Counted from the first letter of the stretch, positions 40,588 through 49,871 are shown. The stretch: 52,117 nucleotides of DNA from Piscirickettsia litoralis (GCF_001720395.1 NZ_MDTU01000001.1:1601514-1653630); one strand, 5' to 3'. The notes: generated by a model not told the origin, from the letters alone. Numbers and translations are program-made.

Positions 40588-41928
40588 ATGAAAAAAACGA
40601 TTTACAGTGCAATTGCGATTGCAGCAATCGCGGGCGTCGCTTATGGCGTGGCTGATCACCAAGCCAATAAAATTGTCAAAGATAATTTGACTCAATGGCT
40701 TCAAACACATCTCCATAAAAAAGATTCTCCAGTCGCAACGATTAATTACGATAACGTCAGCACCAATGGTTTCTTCTTCTTTACTCGCCACTTTAAAATT
40801 AATGGCATCACCGTCAAATTCAAAGATCTCCCAGACAATGCCCCCTTCAAACTCCCCGAGCTGAAAATTAAAACACTGGCTTTAACTGCTGATCAAAATA
40901 TGTTGGAAGATTTCACATTATCTAATATCGACCTTAGCAGCACAGACGTAGAGACCAAAGCAAACCTAGCGATAGCAGAGTCCTATACTGGCGGGCACCT
41001 AGTCGGCTCAATCGATTACCATTATCAACCCAACAACAAAACAGAAACACTAGACCTAGACATCAACGCCAAAGATCACACTATTTTCAAGCTCACAGAG
41101 CAAGGTCAAAGCGTGACAGCAGCACACGCTCTGCCACAACGAATCACTCGCATTTTTAAAGCGTTCCAAAGCGATAATTTTGACGGTGATTTTACCCGCA
41201 TACTCCAAGATCAATATTCGCTCAATAACAGCGGCTCTTACACGTCAAAATTCAGTATTGATCTCCCTGATATCAAACTTCCTGACAACCCAAGAGCCAA
41301 GCTGCGAAATTTATTACCATTGCTAGGGTACAGCCAAAACACACCTCTCGCACTCAAATTAGATATCACAACAGATTCCAAGCCCAAGACAGCAAGAACA
41401 ACTCATTTGACAGGCTTCATCAAGCTTGATCATGCTGCAACAGTTCATATGGATAGCTCGCTGACTTTCAATCAGCAACAATTTGCTAAAAAGCTCGGTA
41501 AATTACTCTCACAGCCACCTAAAAACAATGACGATACAAGGCTTCATTATCAACTCCTTACACAGCTCATCGATGCTGACAACCAAAATACTTTCTTAAA
41601 TAACCTCACAATCAGCTACGAAGATCAGTCCTTGCTCCCGAACATTTATAAGCTCATGGCAAAATCACTCAGCACCGACCCAAAGCGCCCGGTCAGTAGC
41701 CAAGATGTCGCAGACCATTTTGCGAATGTCGCCCAAAACAGTAAGTTCGGGCCGGCTTTTGCTCCTTATAAAAACACGGTAGTGCAATTTATCAAAAATC
41801 CAAAAGAGCTCACACTATCCATCACACCTGAGCAACCACTGCCAATGTCTAAACTCTATGCCTTCAAGCCTGGACAAGAAGGCGAGTTAATACATTTGCT
41901 AAATGTCAAACTCACCAACCAAGCTTAA
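40588..41928 (+). CDS. Membrane-anchored envelope protein, possibly YdgA/DUF945-like
   Basis: A 446-residue protein with an N-terminal signal-anchor (TIYSAIAIAAIAGVAYGVAD) and a long periplasmic part predicted rich in beta strands. VATINYDNVSTNGFFFFTRH, followed by repeated strand-like segments (LTGFIKLDHAATVHMDSSLT), resembles the layout of DUF945/YdgA proteins, though I am not certain of the family. It begins the first of two tandem paralogues, each with its own near-identical promoter. Function is unknown; a role in the cell envelope is inference from topology. Confidence 0.6.
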   Translation: MKKTIYSAIAIAAIAGVAYGVADHQANKIVKDNLTQWLQTHLHKKDSPVATINYDNVSTNGFFFFTRHFKINGITVKFKDLPDNAPFKLPELKIKTLALTADQNMLEDFTLSNIDLSSTDVETKANLAIAESYTGGHLVGSIDYHYQPNNKTETLDLDINAKDHTIFKLTEQGQSVTAAHALPQRITRIFKAFQSDNFDGDFTRILQDQYSLNNSGSYTSKFSIDLPDIKLPDNPRAKLRNLLPLLGYSQNTPLALKLDITTDSKPKTARTTHLTGFIKLDHAATVHMDSSLTFNQQQFAKKLGKLLSQPPKNNDDTRLHYQLLTQLIDADNQNTFLNNLTISYEDQSLLPNIYKLMAKSLSTDPKRPVSSQDVADHFANVAQNSKFGPAFAPYKNTVVQFIKNPKELTLSITPEQPLPMSKLYAFKPGQEGELIHLLNVKLTNQA

Positions 41929-41948
41929 ATATCACAATACAGCAATAG

Positions 41949-41967
41949 GGCAGTGATTTTCACTGCC
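41949..41967 (+). terminator. Hairpin after the first paralogue, probable transcript end
   Basis: A perfect 8-bp stem GGCAGTGA / TCACTGCC with loop TTT lies 20 bases after the stop. The tail (TCACCCC) is not T-rich, so this may be a stabilising hairpin. The rest of 41929–42197 shows no gene. Confidence 0.4.
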
Positions 41968-42197
41968 TCACCCCTAGCTCGACCCAGCCTACTTCCACTT
42001 TTCCCACTCCTGTTTGCAATCAAAAAGAGAATTAGCAAGCACCATCCTCAACGCAACACAAAACCATATTTTCAAAATCATATTTCTAGAGTAAAAAAAT
42101 TGAGCAAAAACTAATCGGCCTTAATTAAATAAAACTTAAAGTTTTATCTCTCACTCAAAGTCATTGAAACCCAAGTTAAGCCTGGTCAGCGCTTGAA

Positions 42198-42225
42198 TTG
42201 AATAAAATACGATAAGCTTTATAAT
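42198..42225 (+). promoter_or_regulatory. Promoter of the second envelope-protein paralogue
   Basis: TTGAAT (42198–42203) and TATAAT (42220–42225), 16-base spacer, with surrounding bases also like the first copy (ATTGAATAAAA, CTTTATAATAA). The promoter was duplicated together with the gene. Confidence 0.65.
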
Positions 42226-42268
42226 AAGCTTCATATCAAAATTTTATCTACGAAAAAGGTCGTTTTCA

Positions 42269-43620
42269 GTGCAAAAAAATTATCTATAGCGCTGTTGCTG
42301 TTGTCATTGTTGCCGGTGCCGCTTATGCCATCGCCGATCACCAAGCTCATAACATCGTCAAAAAAGGGCTAGATCAATGGATTCAAGCACAAACACACAA
42401 AACTAACTCACAGATCCAGGCGATCAACTACGGCCAAATTAACACAAATGGCTTCTTTTTCTTCACTCATCATGCCAGCATTAATAACATTCAGGTTAAA
42501 TTTAAAACTTTCAAATTAGATAACAAACAGCACCTTACAAATAATAAAACAATCTCGCTACAATTCCCCGAATTAAATATCAAAGCACTGAGGTTTACAG
42601 CAAACAAACGCTCTTTACAAAACATCCAACTGTCTGACATACGCTTAAGCAGCCAAAACCCAGAAACAGCACACTACCTCAAAGCATTAACCACAGCTCT
42701 AGGTGGCCAGCCGATCGGCTCTGTCAACTACAACTATCAAGCTCATGATAAAACTGAAGCGATGAATATCAGCATCAAAGTCGCTGACCAAACCATATTC
42801 ACACTCAAAGAGCAGGGCCAGCATGTTCCTGAAAAATATACGCTACCACAAAATTGGGCGCGTGCATTCAAGCACAACAATGACAATCTCACACAAGCAT
42901 TTAAGCAAATGCAACAAGAGCTTACAGACAATACGGGGCTTTATACAACGCAGCTTGACCTTAATATTCCAACGCTTAACTTGCCACCAGAAGCTCAATC
43001 TTATTTAAAACAGCTCGGTTACACTAAAAGCGAACCCCTTGCTCTGAACATCAAAGGCACCATCAATTCCAAAGAACAAACAACACTGACAAACTTCAAC
43101 GGGTTTGTAAAACTCTCGGATGCCGCGACTACACACTTTAGCCACACTCTGAAGATTGACAATGCCAAAATCGCCAAAGAGATCGGTGAACTGCTCGCTC
43201 AAACACCTAAAACCGTGGCAACAGAGCAACAAAAACAGGCGCTCGCCATGCACCTACTCGCCATCGAGGGCCGCAACACCTTCTTAAATACATTTAATAT
43301 CAGCTATAAAGATAATTCATTATTGCCGCGGATCTATAAAGAAAATGCTAAGCATATGCAAACAGGGACCGGCCTTCCTGCAACTGCTCAAGACGTTGCC
43401 ACCTTATACGCAGCCATTATCCAAAGCGCTCAAATCAATCCAGCATTAACCCCTTACCAAACCACCTTGGCACAGTTTTTCCAAGACCCTAAAGAATTAA
43501 AACTCGCCATCAAACCAAAAAAATCCACTATCACTCTTTGAGATATTTTTCTTTGCCACTCATAAACAAGAAGCTGAGCTGGTTCACGCTCTGAACGCCA
43601 AACTGACCAATCACGCTTGA
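42269..43620 (+). pseudogene. Second paralogue of the envelope protein, two frameshifts
   Basis: The frame is broken twice, each time at an A7 run. From a GTG at 42269, dropping one base in 42273–42279 gives KIIYSAVAVVIVAGAAYAIA then DHQAHNIVK, parallel to the first copy. The frame then runs open through INTNGFFFFTHHASIN to 43541. Dropping one base in 43517–43523 restores an ending that reads EAELVHALNAKLTNHA, matching EGELIHLLNVKLTNQA of the first copy, stop at 43620. An ATG at 42762 would give only the C-terminal 259 residues without the anchor. Either a diverging duplicate in decay or two homopolymer errors. Confidence 0.7.
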
Positions 43621-43641
43621 CCTATAAAAATGAACCACAGA

Positions 43642-43670
43642 AAAGGCAACCATTTTAGTTGCCTTTATTT
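43642..43670. terminator. Bidirectional terminator between convergent genes
   Basis: A 9-bp stem AAAGGCAAC / GTTGCCTTT with a 7-base loop; T-rich after the stem on the plus strand and TTTT after it on the minus strand. It lies between the second paralogue and ampD, overlapping the ampD stop. Confidence 0.8.
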
Positions 43671-44252
43671 TACCCTTTCAACATTTTGTCCTTCTAGAGC
43701 TAAGCCTTCTTGCAATAAACGGTTAAAATGCGCCCAATCAAAACTTGGTCCAGGGTCAGTTTTACGCCCGGGTGCTATATGCTCATGGCCGCTAATATGC
43801 TCTGGTGATAACTCCGGCAAGGCATCGATTAATGCCTGGCATAATTCGACTAGAACGTGATATTGAACCTGTTCATAAGCAAGATCATCTGTCCCTTCCA
43901 GCTCTATACCGACAGAAAAATCATTGCAGTTTTCCCGACCTAAATAACTAGACACCCCTGCGTGCCAAGCACGCTTATTCACGGGAACAAACTGAATAAT
44001 TTTGCCATCCCGACGAATAAAAAAATGGCTAGAAACCCTTAATTCCGCTAAATCCTGATAGCTTTCATGCTGACTACAGTTTAAGCGGTTCGTAAATAAG
44101 GACTCAACATCAGAGCCGCCAAACTGTCCTGCCGGCAGGCTGATATTATGAATGACAATCAAGCTCACCTTTTCGCCTTGAGGCCGCTCATTGTAATTAG
44201 GACTAGCGATATAACGCGCCTGATCTAAATGACCCGATTGATCAATCTTCAC
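43665..44252 (-). CDS. ampD: 1,6-anhydro-N-acetylmuramyl-L-alanine amidase
   Basis: A 195-residue cytoplasmic zinc amidase of peptidoglycan recycling, which cuts the peptide from anhydro-muropeptides. The zinc/catalytic set is visible: His 35 in LIVIHNISLP, Glu 117 in VGIELEGTDD, His 156 in ISGHEHIAPGRKTDPG and Asp 166. YIASPNYNERP opens the domain. The short form without a signal peptide distinguishes AmpD from exported amidases. It is divergent from nadC, as in many gammaproteobacteria. Confidence 0.95.
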   Translation of the reverse strand: MKIDQSGHLDQARYIASPNYNERPQGEKVSLIVIHNISLPAGQFGGSDVESLFTNRLNCSQHESYQDLAELRVSSHFFIRRDGKIIQFVPVNKRAWHAGVSSYLGRENCNDFSVGIELEGTDDLAYEQVQYHVLVELCQALIDALPELSPEHISGHEHIAPGRKTDPGPSFDWAHFNRLLQEGLALEGQNVERVK

Positions 44253-44337
44253 CTTTTACTCCCGCACTTTCTTACTTTCTTTAAATTTAGTGTACAATAT
44301 GGCCTCTTTGAGTAGCTAGAACAACGAGGTTAGAGTC

Positions 44338-45177
44338 ATGCGTGATCCCATCAATACCATCATCAGCGATAATGTGCGTGTAGCACTTGCCGAAGATATC
44401 GCCGGAGGGGATATTACCGCCTTACTCATCGATGAGCAAAAAACAGCCAGCGCTGAGGTAATTACGCGTGAGCCCGCCATTATTTCCGGGGTACGCTGGG
44501 TTAATGAAACTTTTTTCCAAGTCGATCCTAACATCCAAGTTCAGTGGCATGTCACCGATGGTGATCAAGTCAAAGCCGACCAACTTCTTTTCACCGCCAC
44601 AGGCACAGCTCGCAACCTGCTGACCGCAGAGCGCACCGCACTCAATTTTTTACAAACGCTTTCAGCAACTGCAACGGTAACAGCGCATTACGCTAAAATC
44701 CTCGAGCCTTACCCCACTAAAATTTTAGATACTCGCAAGACTATTCCAGGTTTAAGAGTCGCTCAAAAGCAAGCCGTACTTGACGGTGGCGGTACCAATC
44801 ACCGCATTGGCCTAGACGACGCTTTTTTAATTAAAGAAAACCATATTCTCTCCTGTGGTAGCATTGCTCAAGCGGTATTGAGCGCTAAAAAGCTTGCCCC
44901 AGGAAAACCAATTGAAGTTGAGGTTGAGTCCATCCAAGAGTTAGAACAAGCCCTAAGCGCACAAGCCGATATTATTATGCTCGATAACTTTGACCTTGCC
45001 ATGATGGAACAAGCAGTCAAAATAACAGCGAAACGTGCTAAACTCGAAGCTTCGGGTGAGATGAATGCGGAAACACTCACCGCTGTTGCTAAAACCGGTG
45101 TTGATTATATTTCCTCAGGCAGCCTGACTAAACATATTCAAGCGGTTAATTTATCTATGCGCTTTAAAAATAACTAA
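44338..45177 (+). CDS. nadC: Nicotinate-nucleotide pyrophosphorylase (quinolinate phosphoribosyltransferase)
   Basis: A 279-residue enzyme that converts quinolinate and PRPP to nicotinate mononucleotide in NAD synthesis. It shows [60 protein letters not shown] and [16 protein letters not shown], the conserved PRPP and quinolinate contacts. TACAAT at 44293–44298 may be its -10 box. Confidence 0.96.
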   Translation: MRDPINTIISDNVRVALAEDIAGGDITALLIDEQKTASAEVITREPAIISGVRWVNETFFQVDPNIQVQWHVTDGDQVKADQLLFTATGTARNLLTAERTALNFLQTLSATATVTAHYAKILEPYPTKILDTRKTIPGLRVAQKQAVLDGGGTNHRIGLDDAFLIKENHILSCGSIAQAVLSAKKLAPGKPIEVEVESIQELEQALSAQADIIMLDNFDLAMMEQAVKITAKRAKLEASGEMNAETLTAVAKTGVDYISSGSLTKHIQAVNLSMRFKNN

Positions 45178-45201
45178 AATAAGGAAATTCGGAATTTTAA
45201 T

Positions 45202-45792
45202 ATGGCAAAACTTTATTTTTATTACTCAGCGATGAATGCCGGGAAATCAACTACGCTGTTACAATCTAGCTATAACTATCAAGAACGCGGCATGAATACC
45301 TTGTTATTTACCCCGCAAATCGATAATCGCACCTCAACAACCGAAATCCATTCACGGATTGGCATCAGTGCAGAAGCAATTTCTTTTACCGCCGATGATA
45401 ATTTATATCATCTAACCAAAGAGCAACTAGAGCAAGAACAAATACACTGCGTGCTTATTGATGAGGCACAATTTTTAAGTAAAGACCAGGTCTTTCAGCT
45501 CACAGAAATTACCGACAAATTAAATATTCCCGTACTCAGCTATGGCCTACGTAGCGATTTTCTTGGCGAACCCTTTGTCGGCAGTCAATATTTACTGGCC
45601 TGGGCCGATGTTCTCAATGAAATTAAAACTGTCTGCCATTGTGGCCGCAAAGCTTCGATGGTCATCCGTTTAGACGAGCACGGTAATCCTGTAAAAAAAG
45701 GCGCTCAAGTTGAAATCGGTGGCAATGATAAGTATATCTCCATGTGTAGAAAACACTTTAAAGCAGCTATTTATGGTGAAGCCGATACCTGA
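45202..45792 (+). CDS. tdk: Thymidine kinase
   Basis: A 196-residue type II thymidine kinase that phosphorylates thymidine with ATP (salvage). The P-loop is [14 protein letters not shown] near the N-terminus; [15 protein letters not shown] holds the Walker B Asp–Glu; Zn-binding cysteines are CHCGRKA and a late Cys in SMCRKHF; the lasso loop carries GNDKYISM. It lies 24 bases after nadC. Its 3' end overlaps the convergent DUF423 gene by 26 bases. Confidence 0.95.
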   Translation: MAKLYFYYSAMNAGKSTTLLQSSYNYQERGMNTLLFTPQIDNRTSTTEIHSRIGISAEAISFTADDNLYHLTKEQLEQEQIHCVLIDEAQFLSKDQVFQLTEITDKLNIPVLSYGLRSDFLGEPFVGSQYLLAWADVLNEIKTVCHCGRKASMVIRLDEHGNPVKKGAQVEIGGNDKYISMCRKHFKAAIYGEADT

Positions 45793-46165
45793 TCAAAATC
45801 CAAGCTAACATCCCCCAGGCAACAATCCAGCACACCCCACCAAAGGGTGTGAAAATCCCTAACCATGAATAATGAAAAATAACCAATAGATATAAACTGC
45901 CAGAAAATAAAATAATGCCCAGCATCATTAATAACGCAACCGCTACCAGCGCCTTACAGCTTGGGTAATACAGAATTAGTAAACCAGATAATATCAAACC
46001 TAAACTGTGATAAATTTGGTACTCAACGGCAATTTGATAAACCTGCAGCCATTTTCCCGTTAAAATACCTGCTAATACATGCGCACCAACAGCACCAAGG
46101 ATGACACTGACCATCATGCCGAGTGCTCCCAAGCCTATTGTTTTTTGCGCAAAACGAACTGACAT
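45767..46165 (-). CDS. DUF423-family small membrane protein
   Basis: A 132-residue protein with four hydrophobic helices. [20 protein letters not shown], then [29 protein letters not shown] and [20 protein letters not shown] are the DUF423 (YgdD-like) signature. The function of this family is not established. It starts 3 bases after the GDSL gene and converges with tdk. Confidence 0.88.
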   Translation of the reverse strand: MSVRFAQKTIGLGALGMMVSVILGAVGAHVLAGILTGKWLQVYQIAVEYQIYHSLGLILSGLLILYYPSCKALVAVALLMMLGIILFSGSLYLLVIFHYSWLGIFTPFGGVCWIVAWGMLAWILIRYRLHHK

Positions 46166-46168
46166 ATT

Positions 46169-47167
46169 CTAAGCTACTTTTAGCTGGTTTATTACCGCTT
46201 TAGCGATAATCTGACTGCCTAACCAAGCGGGGTGCTTTTTATTCCAAAATAAATACTCCGGACAGTTCGCTGCCGCAGCTTTTTTATCACTCTCGCACGT
46301 TTTAGCTAAGCTGTGAATTTTAAGTGTCGCAAAGGGCGGCTTTTTCATATAAATATCTTCAAACATTTTTGCCGCATCGATAATAATTGGTTGAACCTTA
46401 TAAGGCGACAAAGCCTGAATGCTATCATCTGTTAAGTGTTGATTAAAATGATTAGTAACAAAGGTGACTATGCCTTTTAGCGATGACTTTCCTGCCAATG
46501 CTGGCGTGTAAGCAACATTAGGCAAGTTAATAATGACAATATGACGCGCTCCAGCTTTTGTTAGGGCGCCAGCAGCATCCGCCACATTCTGTGCGGGAGA
46601 CCAAACAATTCGCGTCCAATGCAAATGGGTAATATTGGAAATATTGTTAAACATATCATTACCCCCTGCCCATAAAAAATACAGTGCGTTTGGATCTGCC
46701 TTGCCCTGATTAGCCGCTAAATATAAGCCCACCTGCTTACGCAAACCTGGGATACATAAAGGCGTTTGGCTCGGCTTGTTACAATCTTTCAACACAATGC
46801 CGCTACCATCCGTATAGACATCACCGGTTACAGCACTACCCCAAGCATAACTCTGTGAGACTTGAAACTTTGCTTGATGAGAAGAAGGTGAAACAAAAGG
46901 CGATGAAAAATACCCTTGATTATAGAACTCTCTTGCGACAATCTGCGGCCAAATTACTCCGATCGTACCACCATAATAAGAGCGATTCCCTAGGTAAGGA
47001 TTGGTAATAGGAACATAGGGCTCAGACTTTCCCACTGGGTAATTACCAACGTCTGATAGACTATCACCAAAGAAAACCGCCGTATTCACTCCCTTAGGCA
47101 AAGCATAGCCAGCATAATTAAAAGAAGCAAATAGCACAGAAACCAAGATCAAAAACCAAGCTCGCAC
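46169..47167 (-). CDS. Secreted GDSL/SGNH-family esterase or phospholipase
   Basis: A 332-residue protein with a signal peptide (about 1–22, ending YAGYA). The catalytic-Ser block is FFGDSLSDVGN (Ser 36) and the oxyanion Asn is in WAGGNDMFNN. The last block reads LFWNKKHPAW: the His (312) is there but the Asp of the usual DxxH is Asn 309 (codon AAT). Related secreted enzymes in intracellular gammaproteobacteria act on (lyso)phospholipids, but the substrate is not shown here. The Asn may lower activity or another acid may serve. Confidence 0.82.
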   Translation of the reverse strand: MRAWFLILVSVLFASFNYAGYALPKGVNTAVFFGDSLSDVGNYPVGKSEPYVPITNPYLGNRSYYGGTIGVIWPQIVAREFYNQGYFSSPFVSPSSHQAKFQVSQSYAWGSAVTGDVYTDGSGIVLKDCNKPSQTPLCIPGLRKQVGLYLAANQGKADPNALYFLWAGGNDMFNNISNITHLHWTRIVWSPAQNVADAAGALTKAGARHIVIINLPNVAYTPALAGKSSLKGIVTFVTNHFNQHLTDDSIQALSPYKVQPIIIDAAKMFEDIYMKKPPFATLKIHSLAKTCESDKKAAAANCPEYLFWNKKHPAWLGSQIIAKAVINQLKVA

Positions 47168-47206
47168 AGCGCACTCCCTATTTTTATTTTAATAACGAGC
47201 CTAGTA

Positions 47207-48052
47207 TTACCTGCCTGCCATCTGTTGTAAACGACGAATACGCTCTTCCATCGGCGGGTGAGTCGAAAACCATTTCATCATATCGCGACCACTCAAAGGA
47301 TTGACAATAAACATATGGGCTGTGGCTGGATGTTCATCTGCACTGTGCATCGGCTCCCGGTGATTGGCAGATTCTAGCTTTTGCAACGCACTGGCCAACC
47401 ATAAGGGGTTACCGCATAGCTCAGCGCCTCCGCGATCCGCGGCAAACTCACGCGAACGCGAAATCGCCATCTGTATCAAGGAGGCGGCGATCGGCGCGAG
47501 CATTGCCATAACTAAAGTCGCAATCGGTCCTGGGCCTTCTTCATCAGAACCTCTAAAAAAGCTAAAAAGCAAGGCTATATTGGCAATCGCACCGATGGCT
47601 CCAGCAATCGTTGCACTCACTGTACCAATTAAGGTGTCACGATGACGCACATGAGCCATTTCATGGGCCATCACTCCCGCCAGCTCTTCGCGCGAAAGCA
47701 TTTGAATCAAACCTTGCGTCGCTGCAACCGCTGCGTTTTCAGGGTTGCGCCCTGTCGCAAAGGCATTCGGCGTGTGATCTGGAACAAGATACACCTTCGG
47801 CATTGGCATATTGCCACGACGAGCCAATTCTTCTACCGTTTGATATAGCTCCGGCGCATCATAAGGCCCTACTTCTTGAGCGCGGTACATACGTAAAACG
47901 AGCTGATCAGAAAACCAATAAGCACTAAAATTCATCACTATCGCAAAAATTAATGCGATCAACAGGCCCGCTTTACCTCCCAAAGCAGTGCCAATAATCA
48001 ACAATAATGCAGTCAGTGCTGCAAGTAAAACAACGGTTTTGACCCCATTCAT
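47207..48052 (-). CDS. htpX: Membrane zinc metalloprotease HtpX
   Basis: A 281-residue M48 peptidase for inner-membrane protein quality control. Two hydrophobic helices at the N-terminus, HEMAH at 130–134 (HExxH, zinc and catalytic Glu), two more hydrophobic segments and the third ligand in REFAADRGGAELCGNP. It ends STHPPMEERIRRLQQM, typical of HtpX. ATG 48052 follows GAGGA by 7 bases; the frame is open 9 codons further to a GTG, which would place the ribosome site inside the gene. Confidence 0.95.
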   Translation of the reverse strand: MNGVKTVVLLAALTALLLIIGTALGGKAGLLIALIFAIVMNFSAYWFSDQLVLRMYRAQEVGPYDAPELYQTVEELARRGNMPMPKVYLVPDHTPNAFATGRNPENAAVAATQGLIQMLSREELAGVMAHEMAHVRHRDTLIGTVSATIAGAIGAIANIALLFSFFRGSDEEGPGPIATLVMAMLAPIAASLIQMAISRSREFAADRGGAELCGNPLWLASALQKLESANHREPMHSADEHPATAHMFIVNPLSGRDMMKWFSTHPPMEERIRRLQQMAGR

Positions 48053-48106
48053 GCACTCATCCTCACGCTCATTTACCACTACACCTAAGTATAAGTTATG
48101 GGCGCG

Positions 48107-49036
48107 CTAAGCGAAGTTCAAGCATTCATCAAATAATCGAATTCCAGCAACCCCTTGACCACCCAAGCGTTTCACAAGATTCATATGCTCATATCTCATG
48201 CCACCTAGGGCAAAGACAGCAATATTCACCGCTTTAACTAAGCTTTCAAACTGATCCCAACCTAAACCCTCAGCAGCCGGGTGAGAAGGCGTAGGCAACA
48301 CCGGCGATAACACAGCAAAATCAGCGTTTAATTGCTCAGCCTTTCTCAATTCAGCTAAGTTATGACAAGAAGCAGCCACTAAATTCACTTCGATAAGCTG
48401 CTGTCGATTACAATTCATCAGCTCATGTGCACGCAAATGCACACCTAAGCCTAGGCTCTTTGCCAATGCCAAATCTTTAATCAAAAGCCGGGCATAATGT
48501 TTTAGACACAGATCACGCAACTTTATAGTAATAAACTCACTATAATCACCACGCAACTGAATTAAATTAATTCCTAGAACTAATTGCTTTTCCACATAGG
48601 AAAATACCGCTTCATCACTTAAACCCTCTGGGGTGATACAATAACGATCCGGCAAAGATAACGCCTTAATAATCGGCAAACTTGCTTTAGGCATATTCAA
48701 AGAAAGCAATGCGCTTTTATCCTGCCATTGCACTTTTTGCCCTTCTGCACCTGTTGGCTCGCCCACATATTCAAGCACACGAAAAGTATACAAACAAACG
48801 CTCATTTCAGGATAGTCATGGCGCACCTCGATTAAAGGCTCGGCATCAAGCACATCAATACCGACCTCCTCTTTTAGCTCGCGTTTCAGAGCAGATAAAG
48901 CCGTTTCATTGCTTTCCAGCTTACCGCCCGGAAATTCCCATAAACCACCCTGAGCCACATGATCAGGCCGTAAAGCGGTAAAAATTTGGCTTTGCTTATT
49001 TTCTATAACTCCAATAGCAACACGAACCTGCTTCAT
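48107..49036 (-). CDS. mutT: Nudix hydrolase (MutT) fused to a thiamine-phosphate-synthase-like domain
   Basis: A 309-residue two-domain protein. Residues about 1–125 are a MutT-type Nudix domain with the box GGKLESNETALSALKRELKE (37–56) plus EVGI. It should hydrolyse 8-oxo-dGTP and so prevent A:T to C:G errors. Residues about 130–309 resemble ThiE/TenI (VEKQLVLGINLIQLRGDYSE, LGVHLRAHEL, PVLPTPSHPAAEGLGWDQFE, VFALGGMRYEHM). Such Nudix–ThiE-like fusions are common in gammaproteobacteria, and the second domain's role is unsettled. The 14 genes nearest show no thiamine cluster. Confidence 0.92.
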   Translation of the reverse strand: MKQVRVAIGVIENKQSQIFTALRPDHVAQGGLWEFPGGKLESNETALSALKRELKEEVGIDVLDAEPLIEVRHDYPEMSVCLYTFRVLEYVGEPTGAEGQKVQWQDKSALLSLNMPKASLPIIKALSLPDRYCITPEGLSDEAVFSYVEKQLVLGINLIQLRGDYSEFITIKLRDLCLKHYARLLIKDLALAKSLGLGVHLRAHELMNCNRQQLIEVNLVAASCHNLAELRKAEQLNADFAVLSPVLPTPSHPAAEGLGWDQFESLVKAVNIAVFALGGMRYEHMNLVKRLGGQGVAGIRLFDECLNFA

Positions 49037-49370
49037 TTTGCTTTTAACCTTTCATCCAACTCTCAACCAATAACGTCAAGCAAGTATACACTAAGCGATA
49101 GCTAGAACCCTACAGCCCCAAGCGTATTCGACATAATCAAGACATCACGCGTTCAAACAGCACCACCAGCTTATTTTGAGTTTGCGCAATCTGACAAAAG
49201 CTCCAAATTTTAGACACAAAACAGCTGTGAAGTGACATTTCCAATGCTTCGATAGCTAACACTCTTTGACCCTTTGTTACGACAAAGCTAGTGCGCCATA
49301 TCAAACATTCATTCAAGATCGCAATAATAAGTCAAGTTTTGGCAGTGTGTTAACAAGGCGATGGTAGGGC
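49037..49370. other. Intergenic region upstream of mutT
   Basis: No reading frame or RNA gene is recognised in these 330 bases. It should contain the mutT promoter on the minus strand; TTGACG near 49073–49078 is a possible -35, without a clear -10. Confidence 0.4.
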
Positions 49371-49417
49371 AGCACCTCCAATCCCTTTTATCAGCGCAAC
49401 GCCGACCTGGAGGTGCT
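49371..49417. repeat. Perfect 10-bp inverted repeat downstream of the CsrB-like RNA
   Basis: AGCACCTCCA (49371–49380) and TGGAGGTGCT (49408–49417) form a perfect stem around a 27-base loop. No T-run follows on either strand. It could be a stable RNA hairpin, a protein-binding site or a remnant of a small repeat element. Confidence 0.5.
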
Positions 49418-49430
49418 ATAAAAGCAAAGC

Positions 49431-49459
49431 AAAAAAATAGGGCGGTTTCTCTCCGCCCA
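49431..49459 (-). terminator. Terminator of the CsrB-like small RNA
   Basis: On the minus strand GGGCGG / CCGCCC with a 7-base loop is followed by TATTTTTTT. There is no protein gene upstream on this strand for 690 bases, so it marks the end of a non-coding transcript. Confidence 0.75.
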
Positions 49460-49713
49460 GGTCCTCTATAAACGTGTCCTTACAGACATTCCTTGTATGA
49501 GTCATCCATGACTCTTATTTTTCTTCCTTGCTATCGAGCAATCCTTGCTCTAGCACGCTGTCAATCATCCTAATCAACAGCAACCACATCCATGCAGTTT
49601 ACGTGCCAGGGTCACTCCATGTTTCCCAAATAACTTCAAATTCAATCCTGCTTCCTGCCGGGTGTTCCAACACCCTAATCCTTATCTCTATTTGCGCTTA
49701 TCCTTAACGCTTG
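49431..49713 (-). ncRNA. csrB: CsrB/RsmZ-type CsrA-sequestering small RNA (predicted)
   Basis: Read on the minus strand, about 283 bases without a protein frame contain 16 GGA triplets (plus-strand TCC at 49453, 49463, 49478, 49491, 49505, 49525, 49542, 49568, 49589, 49616, 49624, 49646, 49653, 49666, 49679, 49701), several times the chance number. Several are presented in hairpin loops: GAGCAA-GGA-TTGCTC, GGGTGT-TGGA-ACACCC, GAGTCA-TGGA-TGACTC, GCGTTA-AGGA-TAAGCGC. This is how CsrB/RsmY/RsmZ RNAs bind and titrate the regulator CsrA. It ends in an intrinsic terminator, has a promoter-like start and lies downstream of a GacA/UvrY-like box. The 5' end is approximate. Confidence 0.78.
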
Positions 49714-49719
49714 CTTAAT

Positions 49720-49747
49720 AATTTATCATTTTCTCCTTTTGGTGCAA
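49720..49747 (-). promoter_or_regulatory. Candidate promoter of the CsrB-like RNA
   Basis: On the minus strand TTGCAC (49747–49742) and TAAATT (49725–49720) are 16 bases apart, giving a start near 49713, just before the first GGA hairpin. Confidence 0.45.
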
Positions 49748-49871
49748 TTACCCAAGATGTTAAAAATAAAGCTCACCAGCACCACCAAAAAAAATAAATC
49801 ATTAAAAATCAATAAGTTATGCTTATGTTAACCTGCAAAATGCCCAAAATTTTACAAGACAAAGCGCTCTA

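Noticed and set aside
42762-43541. Separate 259-residue gene starting at ATG 42762
   Set aside because: Coding similarity to the neighbouring paralogue continues in frame upstream to about 42280, so the ATG is internal.
49431-49713. 6S RNA, RNase P RNA, SRP RNA or tmRNA
   Set aside because: None of their conserved cores could be found; the repeated GGA loops fit only the CsrB/Rsm type.
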